Position numbers and translations under genes: made by a program. The notes below the pieces were generated by a model. The model was given only the letters and a program-made list of their open reading frames with translations. It had not been told where the DNA came from and made no database searches. Positions 1 to 11,866 of a stretch of 64,000 nucleotides of DNA are shown piece after piece (the stretch's first letter is position 1; every line of letters begins with the position of its first letter). This DNA is from Diadema setosum (lineage: Eukaryota > Echinodermata > Echinoidea > Diadematoida > Diadematidae), in contig NC_092702.1 of the NCBI RefSeq assembly GCF_964275005.1, forward strand, positions 3,361,501 through 3,425,500, written 5' to 3'.

Positions 1-3000
1 TTTTTCCTATACTTTCCAAAAATTTAGTAAACTGTAGGGTACATGATGCATCGCTGCATTTTCACAGACAGTGTCACATCAGTATTATTTCTTGATGCTG
101 ACTACGATACAAAAATACTGCCACGACATCTGACATCTCTTTAAATCTTTGATTTCCTCCTAGTGTACCAGGAGGAATGGTGGGCTCTAGACACACCGCT
201 GTGAAGTTTAAGTCCGGACTGGTGAAAGGTGTGTCAAGCAGCTGTGGAGAGAGCACATTCCACCAAGAACAATGGGCTAAATCCAGCCTAAATGACAACA
301 AAATGCAAGGCCAAAAAACGACACACTTCCGCTAGTGACCCCAACGCCTGTCCCACCTTGCAAAAGATTGTGCACAAGAATTTGTTGATCCACGGTGTGA
401 ACTTCCATTAAAACTTGTAACCTTGTCTGACCTCACACAAGGGGGTCGGCATGGGGTCATCAGCCAATGGCAAAATACCTGCCAGCTGCCACTGACTCAT
501 ACAATGTATGCCCTGTATACTTGTATCGTATCCCACTGTGCTTGAGTTTTGAGATCTGATGGTCTTACTCCCTGCAATAGTACCAAGTGATGCTTTTGCT
601 ATGGCAAGCGCAAGAAGCACAACATGGACGCAATTATCACAGAACAGCATATACGATGTGTATGACAGAGTTGTGATGATTTGAGACGGTGCAATTGGGT
701 CAAGCTTTAGCTGCATCCTTTGAGATGGTTGAAGCTCTATTTTTTTTTTTTTTTAGAGAGAGATGTACTTTGAAATATTTGTTGCCTCACAATATCATGA
801 AAGACTATCACAATCTCTCTCTCTCTTCCAGTAAATCTTCCACTATCAACTTGTCTACTGGAGATCTACATCTTTATTTATTTTCTACATGCTCATGAAT
901 GATGCATTTATTGGTCAGTTACTGACTTGCTTGTTTGGGCAAGAGCAAAAACTTTCTTTTGTTTGGGGGGCGGGGTGGTCATGATACTGCAATATGCCAT
1001 GTTTTTGCAATCTTCTTCTTCTTCTTTGTATGGCACACACCTGGCTGATGCTGTCTGCTGACTATCAAGAGTCACCTGGGGCGAACTATGAGGGGGTCGG
1101 CATCATTCACCCATTTCATTTTTTTTTTTGTGTATAGGTATGTGCTATTGAAATTAAAACAATATATTTGTTTTCAATACAACATCCTCAACAGGCATAC
1201 CGACTGAAAATAAGGTCCTCATGAACACACACTTCAATGTATCAATTGAAAAACAAAAGACCCAGGGGGTCTCGCGCTCACATGAGTATCACAAGTTCAC
1301 CTTCAATGCATTCTTGCAGACTACTACCTGAGAACATTGCTAACTACTGGGGCGGGCAGCTTGTATGCGGCACGGTGTCCATTCACATATTCCATCACAC
1401 TGGTAAAAATACCTACCTAGTATGGTATACTGTAGTTAGAAAACCTGACTATTCAGTTTAAACAAAACAAAACAACAAAACAAAACAAAACTTTATTGTA
1501 AACTCTGCCCCCCCCCCTTTGATCCCTGCCCAACCCATGGATCTACTATGAATAAACTTGAAAGTGAACTCACTAAAGTATTTACTCAGGGTTACTCCAG
1601 TTTTAAACAATATTCTTTTTTTAAACAGGGTTCTGGGGTCTTTGAATAGATCTATTAAGTATGTACATGTAAATTGTCACCCTTGTGATAATGCCCTGGG
1701 TTTTGTACAAATTCAACTATGTCTTTCGGCTCAGATGAGCTAAAAAGAAAAACAAAAAGAAAAAGAGAAGAAAGTTTGAGAATCTTAAGAAGCTTGCAAT
1801 GACCTGGTTTGGCTCTATATTACATTCAACTGATACCTAAGATCTGGTATTATTCTTATTTTATGCAAAAAAGATTGGTTAAGAATAATCATGTACTTGA
1901 ACTTGTCATTCTGATTATTTTCACAAACTGTATAATCATATGAATGAAGAGTAACCAATTTATACCGTGGTAATCACCTATCAGATTTCATTATCGGCTA
2001 AAAGCCAGCAAGAGTATGTACATTACACACATTTGGCAACCTTGTTCCAGTGCTACAAATTACACAGACTTATTCCATCATAGTTTATTTAAAGTGAAAA
2101 CAGCTTTATTCCGCACATTTCCTAGGCATACGTTCACATTTGGGAGCGAAATTTGACAACTTTTGCAGGCGTACCAGAACTTTGTTTGGGCTTTAATAGC
2201 CTACAGGATGTTTGTGCCAGAGTAAGAGAGTGATGCAGGTATACAATATTTCATCACAAGTACAATGTTCAGCACACTGTAATGTAATTGAAATATAAAA
2301 AAAAAAACACACAAACCCCCCCCCCCCCCCCAGAAGAATATGAATCTGAAGTACTTGCTGACAGCCTTACATGCCTTGCTGGAATAGATTTTGATACTTA
2401 TACAACCTACAGTACTTGTCATTGAAAGACAATCATATATCAAACATTGCATTGAAGGAACTGCTCTGACATGACATGCGAAAACAAAATACAAAGGCAG
2501 CCCTTGGAAAGACCATGGTGGGTTGAGGGATTAGTAAAAATGAAGACCTTCAGGGCAACGAATATTGCACTCCATACATTGCATCGCACATCCTCCTTCA
2601 AGCAGCTACTGGAATCATACAGTTTATAAACTGTCTTATCCTGTTATTCATTACTATCAGTTTATTTGCGACAGATATTTTTCTTGTTGCGTCATCAGTC
2701 TCTGGCTAGATTGAACCTTGTGTCGTTAATTTAATCTTCGCAAAGCGTTTCTTCCCTCTTAGCTTCAATGGCCTTCGCTGTAATCTCAACCAGCCGATTG
2801 TGTTGACAGTGGGGTGTGCGTGCTTGGCTCCCAGAATCAGCTACGATAAGCTGTACCCGACGATTGCGTACATACACCCCACACACACCCTGCTGATCAA
2901 TATTTGTGCTACAAAGTAGATTTGTAGAACCACTCCTATCACTTAAAAAAAAAAAAATTGTGCTTTGCCTCATTTAACGGGACATGATGTAATGGCATGT

Positions 3001-4353
3001 AACAAATGTTGCTTGCCGCCATGTTGCTTAACATGAAAAAACACTCTTTTTTTCCCCTATTGACATGCACTAGAAGGAAAATCTATACAAAGTTGGTCTA
3101 CAAAAAAGTAAGCAACCGTGATCCATCGCAAAGGCCTTATTATGAAATTACACTGACATATACTCTTTCAGGTGTCTGGACTCTATGATACATGTATCTA
3201 ACGGCATTTATGTCCTGCTGTGGTATGAAAGCTGGCACCAGAATAAGCACAATTTTTAGAAAACTTGCTCTGAAGTTCTCTGTGGGAGATAAGGTGCTTA
3301 TCAAACCCTTCAAGGGCTCAAACTTTTGAAATAAGCATTCAATTAATCTTCTTGAACCTGAATCTATTGTAAGTTAGACGTGCAGCTCAGGCATAACTAT
3401 CCTTCTTTCCGTCCAACAGAAAGGGAACATTGGTGACAAGAATGAGATTTGGGAGATAAAGATGATACTTGATCTGCTCATTAACAGTTAGCTTCCAGTC
3501 ATCCGTTCCAGTCAGTAAAGAAAATACTCTACTGGATGTGCCAATTACACAGTCGCAGTCAAACATGAACAAAACTTTAAACATTGCACAGGATTTTTAA
3601 AAAAAGTGACACAACAGAGAATGAACGAGAGAAAGAGAGAAAAGATGAAATATTTTTATAGATGGATAAACACAGAGAGAGAGAGAGAGAGAGAGAGAAA
3701 GAAAGATGAAAAATCAACATTAATAAAAGGACTATGCTTTTGCCATATGTATATTATGCTATGAGATTCCTACAAAATAATATTCACACACATAATTTGA
3801 TGAATTACATCACCCTCATGTCTTCTTGTGTCACTTATTTCCTGTTTGAAATCAATCAATGCCTTAATATCACAAGCTCAACAACTTTTCTTCCTGGCTT
3901 CAACTTGTATATTTGAGGTCAAAGTGCCGGTACTACTCAATATTGACTTGAAAACCAACACAATATCATTATGACTGAACTTCAGATTACAAAGCAAACA
4001 AGATGAACAAATATGCACTTGAACCTCAGTAAAAATAAAAGAAACCGAAAGACATGACTGCATTATCATTCCATAAATGACGAGGCTCATTACTTTTTAT
4101 CTATGTTTACACTTTATTCATGATTATGATTAATGTTAGACAAAGAAAAAAAAATGTCAGGGAGTTTGTGGATGGAAAATTTGTCACTCTCAGTAAAACT
4201 TAGATATTTTCTAATAAGTATAGTGCTGTCTGGTGCAAATAAAAATCAAATACTCTATGCTGTATGGAGCATTTAGACTGGTGAATAGTACCACTGTTTA
4301 TATACGAGGCATTAAGGCAAACAGAATTCCCACATTTCCTATTATATAAAACA
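1..4353. other. No gene supported; simple repeats only
   Basis: No exon chain with matching phases could be built here on either strand. Several open frames on the minus strand (around 74-301, 408-716, 2731-2973 and 3387-3584) read somewhat like protein, and the one ending at 2731 follows a T-rich tract plus AAG that could be a splice acceptor. None could be joined to another or to a known family. The stretch also holds an A-run/C-run near 2297-2332 and a GA microsatellite near 3668-3699. It may be 3' UTR or terminal exons of a minus-strand gene, but that is a guess. Confidence 0.4.
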
Positions 4354-4896
4354 ACTAGAAAAGCACTCTGAGAGCGCAGACCTCAGCCAAGTAGTTACTT
4401 TCCACCGATGATCTTGCTCTTCCCAATGAGATTTTAAAAGCTCTTTGGGCTCTTCCATACAGATCAGTGATTTCCACCCATCGATATACATTGTACATGC
4501 TAAAAATCGCCCGATTTCCCAACATAGAAGCCTTTATTACGTCATAAATCCTCAGCTGCACGGCGCCCCTCGCCCTACCAGAAACTAGAGCACGCACTTT
4601 AGTGCGCGCATGCAAACCTCAAATATGCGCAGCCTGAACTCCAAAGTTCATTGACCCTACAGTACCTGCCAAAATATCAAAAATCCTTCATAAATTCCCC
4701 AAAAATTCTCGGATCACTACCAAAAGTTAATCGTTTGTCACTTGTGTCATTCTCAACCTTTCCTGTAAGTTTCATCCAAATCCGTCTACTACTTTTTGAG
4801 TTATTTTGCACACAGACAAACTAACGAACGAACAAACAAACGAACCAACGGTAACAAAAACATACATTGTAACCTCCTCCCTTGGCGGAGGTAATA
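4354..4896 (-). mobile_element. Helentron-like non-autonomous element, family C, near-complete copy
   Basis: Read on the minus strand, the copy starts with TATTACCTCCGCCAAG and ends with a subterminal CTTGGCTGAGGT, the inverted copy of the start with one mismatch. An imperfect hairpin GCGCTCT-c-AGAGTGC follows, then TTTTCTAG before T. Both flanks are consistent with insertion between two Ts. The interior holds the stretch CAAAATAACTCAAAAAGTAG, seen widely in marine invertebrate repeats. There is no coding capacity. The class is inferred from end architecture, not from a helicase gene. Confidence 0.6.
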
Positions 4897-6663
4897 ACAA
4901 GCCACTGAAATTTTGGCCTGATAACATTCAGATAATATCTGACTTCATGGTATAGTGTGCCTACACGTGTATGTGCCAAGGAAAACTAATTGCTCAGGGC
5001 ATAAACATAGTTTCAGGGGCACCAATGAAGGTATTCCCAAACTTTTCCTTCCATTCTGATATGATCAGATACACCATCTAGCACTACATGTGCAAATAAG
5101 ATATCATGTAAAAAGTACTCAATGCCAGAAACTTTGGCATACAAACTATTGACCAATTATATTCCACTGCCAAGTGCTGGTGTAAATCCAAATAAAACAG
5201 TACTTCATTTCATACAGTCATATCTGCACTATACTGTTTACTGTACAAGGCTTTTAGCATTTTTGGTTTTATTCTAATTTGCGTATTTTCCAACAGAAGA
5301 TACTGTAAAAGCTGTTATTTTTGCAAGGGTTTAATTATTTCAAATTTTGCAAATTTTGCAAATCACTAGTGTGTGGCGAATTAAACAATACGCAAAAATA
5401 CTGCCACCTGATCTTAAACGGATAAGCATCAGTGCATGTACAGTTGTATGAGAGCCGTCGTGTCAAATCGCGAAAAACAACATCTTGCAAATATGTATGT
5501 GACCTTCTCATTTGCAAAAAATATCTGCATGCCAAAATAATGGCTTTTACACTATTTGGTAATTGCATGGCATCACTCAGACTTAATTTCATTCCAAGAT
5601 AAATTATGTCATCAAACAATACAAGGCTTTGTAAGGTGCAGGCACTGTGTCTGGTTGAATGAATGACTCTAAATTTGTGCCGTGTTGGACTGTACAATCT
5701 ACTGTCTGGGCTGTCTTGGTCAAACAATTTTCCTTACACACGACATTATATTCTTGATAATTTCTTCTAGATCCCTGAACTGTTGATTTCCTGTCACCGT
5801 TACTCTAAACAAAAAGAATAACCTATGTTAATGTCATAATGCCAACTGTCCTGTACATTAACAAGTTGTGTTTGTTCTGACCACTGTGACTACACTACTT
5901 CAAACAAGGAAAGATTGGACATACACAGTACCATAATCCTTGTCATTAATGGGTCCTTTGTAATTCTAGACCAATGTTTTGTTTTGCATGTTTTTGTTGG
6001 GGTCCTTTTGTAAGAAGCTGAAAATGTAATTGTACACTGTAGCTCCACTGAACGAAGTATGGTTTAATGAGAAACTTGGGATAATACAAAAATAAAAATG
6101 ACATCAAGGCTGTTCACTGCCAGACCACTTGTAGATAATCTCCCTCGAGCCAGTCACACCGCTGAGAGAAAGGCCAGTCTGTCATGTAAACATTCTGAGT
6201 AAGGGCAGACAAATATTATTCTCCTAGCCCTGGCATCTGCCTAAAGGAGATTTACCTGAAGAAGAGAATTGTTTGTATGCAAGGATTTATCTGAAAGCTC
6301 TAAGTAGATCACTAAAATTCTGCCCAGAAAATTGAATTACAAAAAAGAGAAAGTTACAAATGATCTAGGGCTTGAATATCTCTAACCTGCTTTTCCCACG
6401 GCTATTAATAGACACATTTGTCCCATGAACATACAGATACTTTTCATGTACTGTATGGTTTTTAATATATTTTGTCATGTGTTGTTTTGAGCTCTCCTGT
6501 CTCATTCTTCTTCTTCTTGACCACAATCAACCTGCTGATTATTCTGTCACTTTTGGGGAGGTCTGAGTTATGCACGTTTTCAAAGGGTTCAGGTAGTTGC
6601 AGAAATAATCTTGTATGTCTCTGCTTATCTAGATTTTAATAGTCTGCATTTATTTTTGTGCCA
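4897..6663. other. Gene-free stretch holding one TA-flanked MITE
   Basis: Apart from the MITE at 5301-5554 I see no gene, RNA or repeat I can name in this stretch. Confidence 0.4.
5301..5554. mobile_element. TA-flanked MITE with TACTGTAAAAGC ends
   Basis: The left end reads TACTGTAAAAGCTG and the right end, reversed, TAGTGTAAAAGCC. The element is about 254 bp, non-coding, and bounded by TA as in mariner-type elements. Its ends resemble those of the element at 26116-26311, so the two probably share a transposase source. The long open frame crossing it on the minus strand is a by-product. Confidence 0.55.
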
Positions 6664-6756
6664 TTAACCCGTTGAGGACGGTTTGATTTTGCTACAACAC
6701 GCAATTCCCATAGACACCTGTCCGAGTATACTCGGGACTTGTCCTCAACGGGTTAA
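6664..6756. mobile_element. Short TTAA-bounded palindromic MITE
   Basis: A perfect 16-bp inverted repeat, TTAACCCGTTGAGGAC (6664-6679) and its reverse complement (6741-6756), bounds 61 bp. Inside is a second perfect palindrome, CCGAGTATACTCGG (6722-6735). The terminal TTAA would be the target duplication of a piggyBac- or Kolobok-type transposase. It directly abuts the next element and shares its TTAA. Confidence 0.6.
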
Positions 6757-7317
6757 AGGACAAGTTCACCTTCATAGACATGTGGATTAAATTAATGCAG
6801 CAATATTAATAGAACACATCAGCACAAGTTTGAGGAAAATCGGACTATCCGTTTAAAAGTTATGAATTTTTAAAGTTTCTGCTCAGTCACTGCTGGATTA
6901 GAAGACTACTACAACTTGGGATGTCACATGTGTACAACTATATAAAGAAAATATAAAGAAAATTCAACATACGATGTATTTTCATTTTTCTCACATAACA
7001 AAAGAACACTTGACTTCTCTCTTTCAGAAGGCAGGGGGAATAATATTACCCTTAACATACGTCAGTGACGAGTCGAGGAAATGTGCACTTTTTCAAAAAG
7101 TAACATTTTCTGAAGTTCTCTTCATATTTTCCTTATAGCGTTGTACGCATGTAACATCATACGCTGTAGGAGACTCTCATCCAGCAGTGACTGTGCAGAT
7201 ACTTGAATTGTAACTTTTGAACGGATTGTCCCGATTTCCCCCAAACTTTCCCTGATGCATGCAACTAATATTGCTGCATTCACTCAATCCACATGTATAT
7301 GAAGGTGGACTTGTCCT
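6757..7317 (+). mobile_element. TTAA-flanked fold-back MITE, family A, copy 1
   Basis: The element starts AGGACAAGTTCACC and ends GGTGGACTTGTCCT, and TTAA lies immediately outside both ends (6753-6756, 7318-7321). Inverted similarity continues well past 100 bp from each end, so the whole unit folds back on itself. The second copy at 16290-16838 is in the opposite orientation and also sits between TTAA sites. No transposase is present. Confidence 0.7.
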
Positions 7318-7564
7318 TTAAGGAAGCAATAAGATGTTTATACAAAGAGTTTATTAAATGTAAAGTAGCATCATTCTAATCAATGATCAATGGCTCCATA
7401 GAATTAACGGTAGGGACACATGCTGATAATCACCCATTTCCCTAAAGTTGTATTCACATTGTACAAATGTACACACTTATAATACAAAATAGCAGGATAC
7501 TGACACTGATCCAAATATTGACATAATATGTACAAGTGTGAATCTCACTAATTATTGGTAAAGA

Positions 7565-7800
7565 AGCTGTGTTCACCTAATCAGCTTCCTGCATGCTGCG
7601 CCATGCCTCAAGCAGAGCACATGCTTTAGTGCACGTACACAATGTGTGCAAACCTCAAATACGCGCAGTTGGAACTCCCAAGCTGATTGTCCCTTTTCGG
7701 CAAAAATGAAAAATATTTCAAAAATTCATAAAAATTCCTGGATCACTAGACAATCTATCTGTTCCTTACATTACTATCAACTTTTCCTGTAAAAAACAAA
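7565..7800 (-). mobile_element. Family C fragment
   Basis: This segment matches the middle of the family C copy at 4354-4896, including the stretch around ACCTCAAATACGCGCAG and the run ending near AAATTCCTGGATCACTA. Both termini are missing. Confidence 0.45.
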
Positions 7801-8401
7801 CAAATAAACTACAAAAAGCACTAGGAGAGTACAGACCTACATTGTACGCCAATTAAGCCAGCAACTCATTTCCACCCTTACGAATACATGTACATGCAAT
7901 TTCCCAAAATAGAAGCCTTTTGTTCAAGTCCTTGCACGGCGCCTTTCCCGAATAGAGCACACGCTTTAATGCCCATATGTAAACCTCCAGTACGCGCAGC
8001 TTGAACCCCAAGTTCGTTGACCTTATACTAGCCCGACCAGACCGCTGTGCAAACAGCAGTCTGACATGTACTAGTGTTTAAACGTTGTAAACGACCGTCG
8101 CTTTTGACGGCAAGACCACAAAAATGTCTTTTATTTTGTTTGATTTTAACAGTAATACCACCCACCTATATCGTATTTTGCTGATGGTTGAGTTGAATTT
8201 GGTGTTTTGTTGGTATCCAAACCTTACTGTTGAATTTTTCGGAGTAGATTGTGCGATGATTCACAAAATCAACGAACTACCACGAACGCTCAACCCGAGG
8301 TACCGTGGTAGCATTTTACGTACGCCTGTGCGTTTCTTGTGTTACGTAAAGCTTGTCGTCTTCTACGTACATGTATTTCCGCGCGTGCTGCTCTCATGAT
8401 T

Positions 8402-8451
8402 TGACGTCACTTCCGCTCCGACTAGCTCATCCACTTCCGCTTCGACTAGCT
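8402..8451. promoter_or_regulatory. CRE plus duplicated ETS-site cassette
   Basis: TGACGTCA at 8402-8409 overlaps the first of two direct repeats, CACTTCCGCTCCGACTAGCT (8408-8427) and a copy with one change (8432-8451), 24 bp apart. ACTTCCG is the reverse of the ETS/GABP core. CRE plus ETS is common in animal housekeeping promoters. No gene has been attached to it. Confidence 0.35.
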
Positions 8452-8718
8452 ACGTTGTAGTATAGGAGAGTGATTGCTATTCAATAACACGCAGAAGATG
8501 AGGAGTGAAGCAATACGGATGCTTACAGACCTGATTTTAAGGACGGATTTTGGTGGGTTTTTGACGTAATTAAAAAAAATATGCATACCGATTATTGAAT
8601 GATTATCATAGATTACGGGGATTCCTTATATTTTAGTTTTCCACGATTAATAAAGATATTCATGAAGGAAACGTACACCCACCGCTGAAAATAAAAACGT
8701 CTGCGAAGGAGTAGACGT

Positions 8719-8749
8719 GCAGCCGCTGTCGCTTCGCGACAGCGGCTGC
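8719..8749. repeat. Perfect 14-bp inverted repeat with a 3-nt loop
   Basis: GCAGCCGCTGTCGC, a TTC spacer, then its exact reverse complement. It is strongly GC-rich for the surroundings and lies 9 bp inside the right end of the 730-bp insert. Confidence 0.75.
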
Positions 8750-8863
8750 GTGTAGTTAACCTTATACATGCTAATAAGATGAAAAATCTTTCAAAAATCC
8801 ATAAAAATTCCTGGATCACTACGAAAATTAAATGAGATGTTCCTTGTGTCAATAACAACCTTT

Positions 8864-9087
8864 GGAAAGAGTTCCTTATGTCCCCCCCCCCCCACTATAC
8901 TAGTTTGCACAAGATAGATGGATTACTGTTTTTTTTTTTTTACTACATGCCATTTATATTTTGAGAAGACTTCCTTTTGAGACATAACCCTGGCATGGCC
9001 TTTATTTAGTTTATTATTGGTGAAGAGGAGTAGTAATTTGTTTGTTTTGTGCAAGTTGGGGGGGGGGGGACATAAGGAACTCTTTCC
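8864..9087. mobile_element. hAT-like MITE with 8-bp target duplication
   Basis: Flanked by CAACCTTT on both sides (8856-8863, 9088-9095). Its ends are inverted repeats of about 40 bp that start GGAAAGAGTTCCTTATGTCC and run through a C/G homopolymer to a sequence near TTGCACAA. The family C copy at 4354-4896 keeps the unfilled target (CAACCTTT once, near 4755). The 8-bp duplication fits hAT-type transposition. It is non-coding. Confidence 0.7.
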
Positions 9088-9355
9088 CAACCTTTTATGC
9101 AAGTTTCATTTTAATCCGTTTAGATTCTACAACTTTATGAGTTATTTTGCAAACAGACAAACCAATGCCGATGATCACTTAACCTCCTCCTTCCTCAGGT
9201 AGTAATTATACACAGCCTGCCCTGTCGCTGTACACATGGCAGTAGAATCTACCGAGTGGTTGTCTAGTAGGAGTAGATTCCAGGCCCGTAGCCAGGATTT
9301 GTCAAGGGGGGGTGCGGTCACTAAAAAAACGGACCTTCGGTACCAATACCAATGA

Positions 9356-9392
<37 letters not shown>

Positions 9393-9787
9393 TATATATA
9401 TATATATATTCTTTGGACGACCGAACTACAAAAGTTGTATAAGAATTTGCGCGCAAAGCGCGCCGCAAATTGTGAATTTTGACTGTTTTAATGAGGAAAA
9501 TTGTATTTTTGTCTGTTGCATGCAATCGCGTTACGGTATTTCATCTAGGAAATAGTAAAAACTCATTTTGCCAGGAAGTTGCAAAGTTTAATTGTGTTTG
9601 AGACTCTGCGCGCGTAGCGCCCCGCAAAATTGAGAATAGTGATTTTCCTGGTGTTGTTTTAACTTTTATTTTTTCTATTGTATACCCGCGTTAGCAGGCC
9701 TGAAGCCAGGATTTTTAAAGGAAGGGGGGATTGCGTTAATTAACAAAACGGTCCTTTGACACTGTCCCAGGAGGGGTAGCGACAATT

Positions 9788-10075
9788 AAAAGGTGGACAC
9801 CATGCTCATACATGGACTTTCAAAATGGCCCCTAAACGAGTAATGATCATATGATTTTTTGGGGCCTTAAAAACAAGTATTCCTTAAATGTTTCCTGCAC
9901 CCTAAAGAAGTATACTTCATCATGATTGAACAATATACCATTTTCCCAAATCTCGGCCTCTTTGATACCCTTTGATTATATACTCTCGTACATCACACTT
10001 TCCATCTAATCCGTGAGAAAAAACGACCCCTATTACGCGTTTTCTTTAGCGAGTATGGTCACGGTGTCCACCTTT
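9788..10075. mobile_element. Inverted-repeat element with AAAGGTGGACAC ends
   Basis: AAAGGTGGACACC at the left and GGTGTCCACCTTT at the right are reverse complements, about 288 bp apart, with further matching (CATGCTC / GAGTATGG) inside. It is a non-coding MITE nested in the 2.6-kb transposon. Confidence 0.5.
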
Positions 10076-10301
10076 CTGTTGGAGTTTTCCATCCCATTGG
10101 ATGCTGTTTGGAAGATGAAACATTCACTTTACAGTATATCAGCCGTTGGTATGCGAGTTTGTCAAAAACGAAAATAAATAAGAAAATTTTTAAAACAAAA
10201 TGAATTGTAAATGTGAACCATTTGTATTTTGCCTCCTTCTGGTAGGATATTTCCAGCATTTCCGAACTTTCAAATAATCATTTTAGATTTAATAATATTA
10301 A

Positions 10302-10627
10302 AGGTAGTAGATCCGATTCGCAAACATCTCCAATATCAGTCAAATGTCATATTAACCATCATGCTAAGAAGGTTTTCTTTGTGAAATTTGGAGGTCAGTG
10401 AAATTCAAAAATTAAACATCCGTTAGCCATTGGAAGAAGTTGAGTGCAAATTCAGACCTCAGGCTTAGTGCTCAGATGTTTTCCTATTTGATTTGATCTG
10501 TCTTACTGTGCACACTAAGATACATACTGGAATGGTTATTTCTTATCTATTTAATTATAGTAGCATATTTGGTTACTAGCTGTCTCTAGGCATTTTCGAA
10601 TTTGGGCTGCAAAGAGATCCACTACCT
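10302..10627. mobile_element. TTAA-flanked MITE with AGGTAGTAGATCC ends
   Basis: The left end AGGTAGTAGATCC and the right end GGATCCACTACCT-type sequence are flanked by TTAA (10298-10301, 10628-10631). The right end plus about 70 bp of flank recurs, diverged, at about 10945-11040, so the two lie in a duplicated segment. It is non-coding. Confidence 0.55.
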
Positions 10628-11866
10628 TTAAGTTAGAAGAGAGATAAGTAAATAATGATAAAATAAACAAACAAAAAAGAAAACACTGAGTTTCTTTTGT
10701 AATACTATCTGAAAAACTTTTTACTTTACCATTTTACTTCATAGCTCAGCACTTTCCATTCTCTCTCATACCCTCTTACCCATTACATTTAAATGAAATA
10801 CAACTAAAATGAGTTTGCGTGCCTGCATAATACTCTTTGGAAATTATAGTTGAAAATGTTCTTAGGTTTTGGCTCACTTTAAAATGAGAACCAATAGAAC
10901 TGTCACAACATGAGAAAATGTATAAGTAATAATCAACACTACATTTCCGAATTTGGCCTGCAAAGAAATCCGCTACCTGTAAGTTAGAAAAGAGAATAGT
11001 AAATAATGATAAAATAAACAACAAAAAAGAATGAGTTTCTACCGCCGTATCCAGAACAGAGCTTGAAACGGTGCAGGCTCAAGAAATCGTTTGTACTATA
11101 ATACGTCTTGAAGCACTGTGTGATACTGTTGACTCAGACTTCTACAAAGCTGTAAGTGAGAATTGTAATCCAATCCGACTCATTACCTGAGATATTTATG
11201 AAAATATATCAATAAAGAATGTAAATTAAATAACGATGCGTCACAATGCAGTCTAACGCTCTCACAATGCTATTATACATAGGGTTTTTCACTGACTGTT
11301 TTTACTCCGGAGCTCTTGCAACATTCAGGCTTTTCCTACTATATCTTTGTGAGACGTAGTGTCTCAGGTTTTCGATTATAGTAAATTCGAGGAAATTTCT
11401 TTAATTTTTATCATATATGTAAACTTGAGGCTATTAGATTTTCATCCACTTACCTCTGTTCCTGTGAAAAAATGCAAGTGTCAACCTCAATGTCATCCAC
11501 GAATCGCACGTACTCGGGCGGCCAGTGGAAAAAAAAAACACCGGTCACACGCGCCATAAGGGCCATGGCATGCAGTGCCAATATAATAATAGCTCGCACA
11601 AATTGATACATAACATTTGTGTTTGTGTGCATGGGGACGATCCGATGGTTCATACAACAAAAGGGTTTCGTACAATTATTTTTAACATTGTTAAACGTAC
11701 TCTTCCACATTTACGTAGCATATAATGTGTCTTTATATTTATTTGGATTGTTATCTTGAGAATTGCTAAAAACCGTTATTATGAAAAAGTGGACCTTTCA
11801 GAATTTGGGGGGGGGGGGGGGTGCGTACGCACCCGACGCACCCCCCCTGGCTACGGGCCTGGATTC

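Larger units (their letters stand above)
8029..8758. mobile_element. 730-bp insert with 9-bp target duplication and promoter-like motifs
   Basis: The segment lies between two copies of ACCTTATAC (8020-8028 and 8759-8767) inside a family C element. It contains a CRE (TGACGTCA, 8402-8409), two tandem ETS-type motifs (ACTTCCG), a short ATG frame at 8498 followed by a possible donor (GTGGGT), and a hairpin at 8719-8749. A 91-codon open frame (8124-8399) matches nothing I know. Nine-bp duplications are typical of Mutator-like elements, and the ends show only weak inverted similarity. The class is inferred. Confidence 0.45.
7807..9206 (-). mobile_element. Family C copy split by two later insertions
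   Basis: The 3' end (plus-strand AAACTAC then AAAAAGCACTAGGAGAG) lies at 7807, and the 5' end (CCTCCTTCCTCAGGTAGTAA in plus orientation) at 9206. Between them the family C sequence is broken at 8029-8758 by a 730-bp insert with a 9-bp direct repeat, and at 8864-9087 by a 224-bp insert with an 8-bp direct repeat. The copy at 4354-4896 serves as the uninterrupted comparison. Confidence 0.6.
9281..11861. mobile_element. 2.6-kb DNA transposon remnant with CAGGCCCGTAGCCAGG ends
   Basis: The left end CAGGCCCGTAGCCAGG and the right end, its reverse complement, are flanked by GATTC on both sides (9276-9280, 11862-11866). A second, diverged copy of the left end starts at 9695, suggesting one element inside another or a tandem end duplication. 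G-runs lie just inside both ends. There is no recognisable transposase frame. It hosts two further inverted-repeat elements, a CA/TA microsatellite near 9355-9410, and a local duplication. Confidence 0.55.

Noticed and set aside
2731-3584. Minus-strand frames ending at 2731 and 3387 as terminal exons of a gene
   Set aside because: They read fairly protein-like and one has a T-rich acceptor-like tract, but no second exon joins in phase and no family is recognised.
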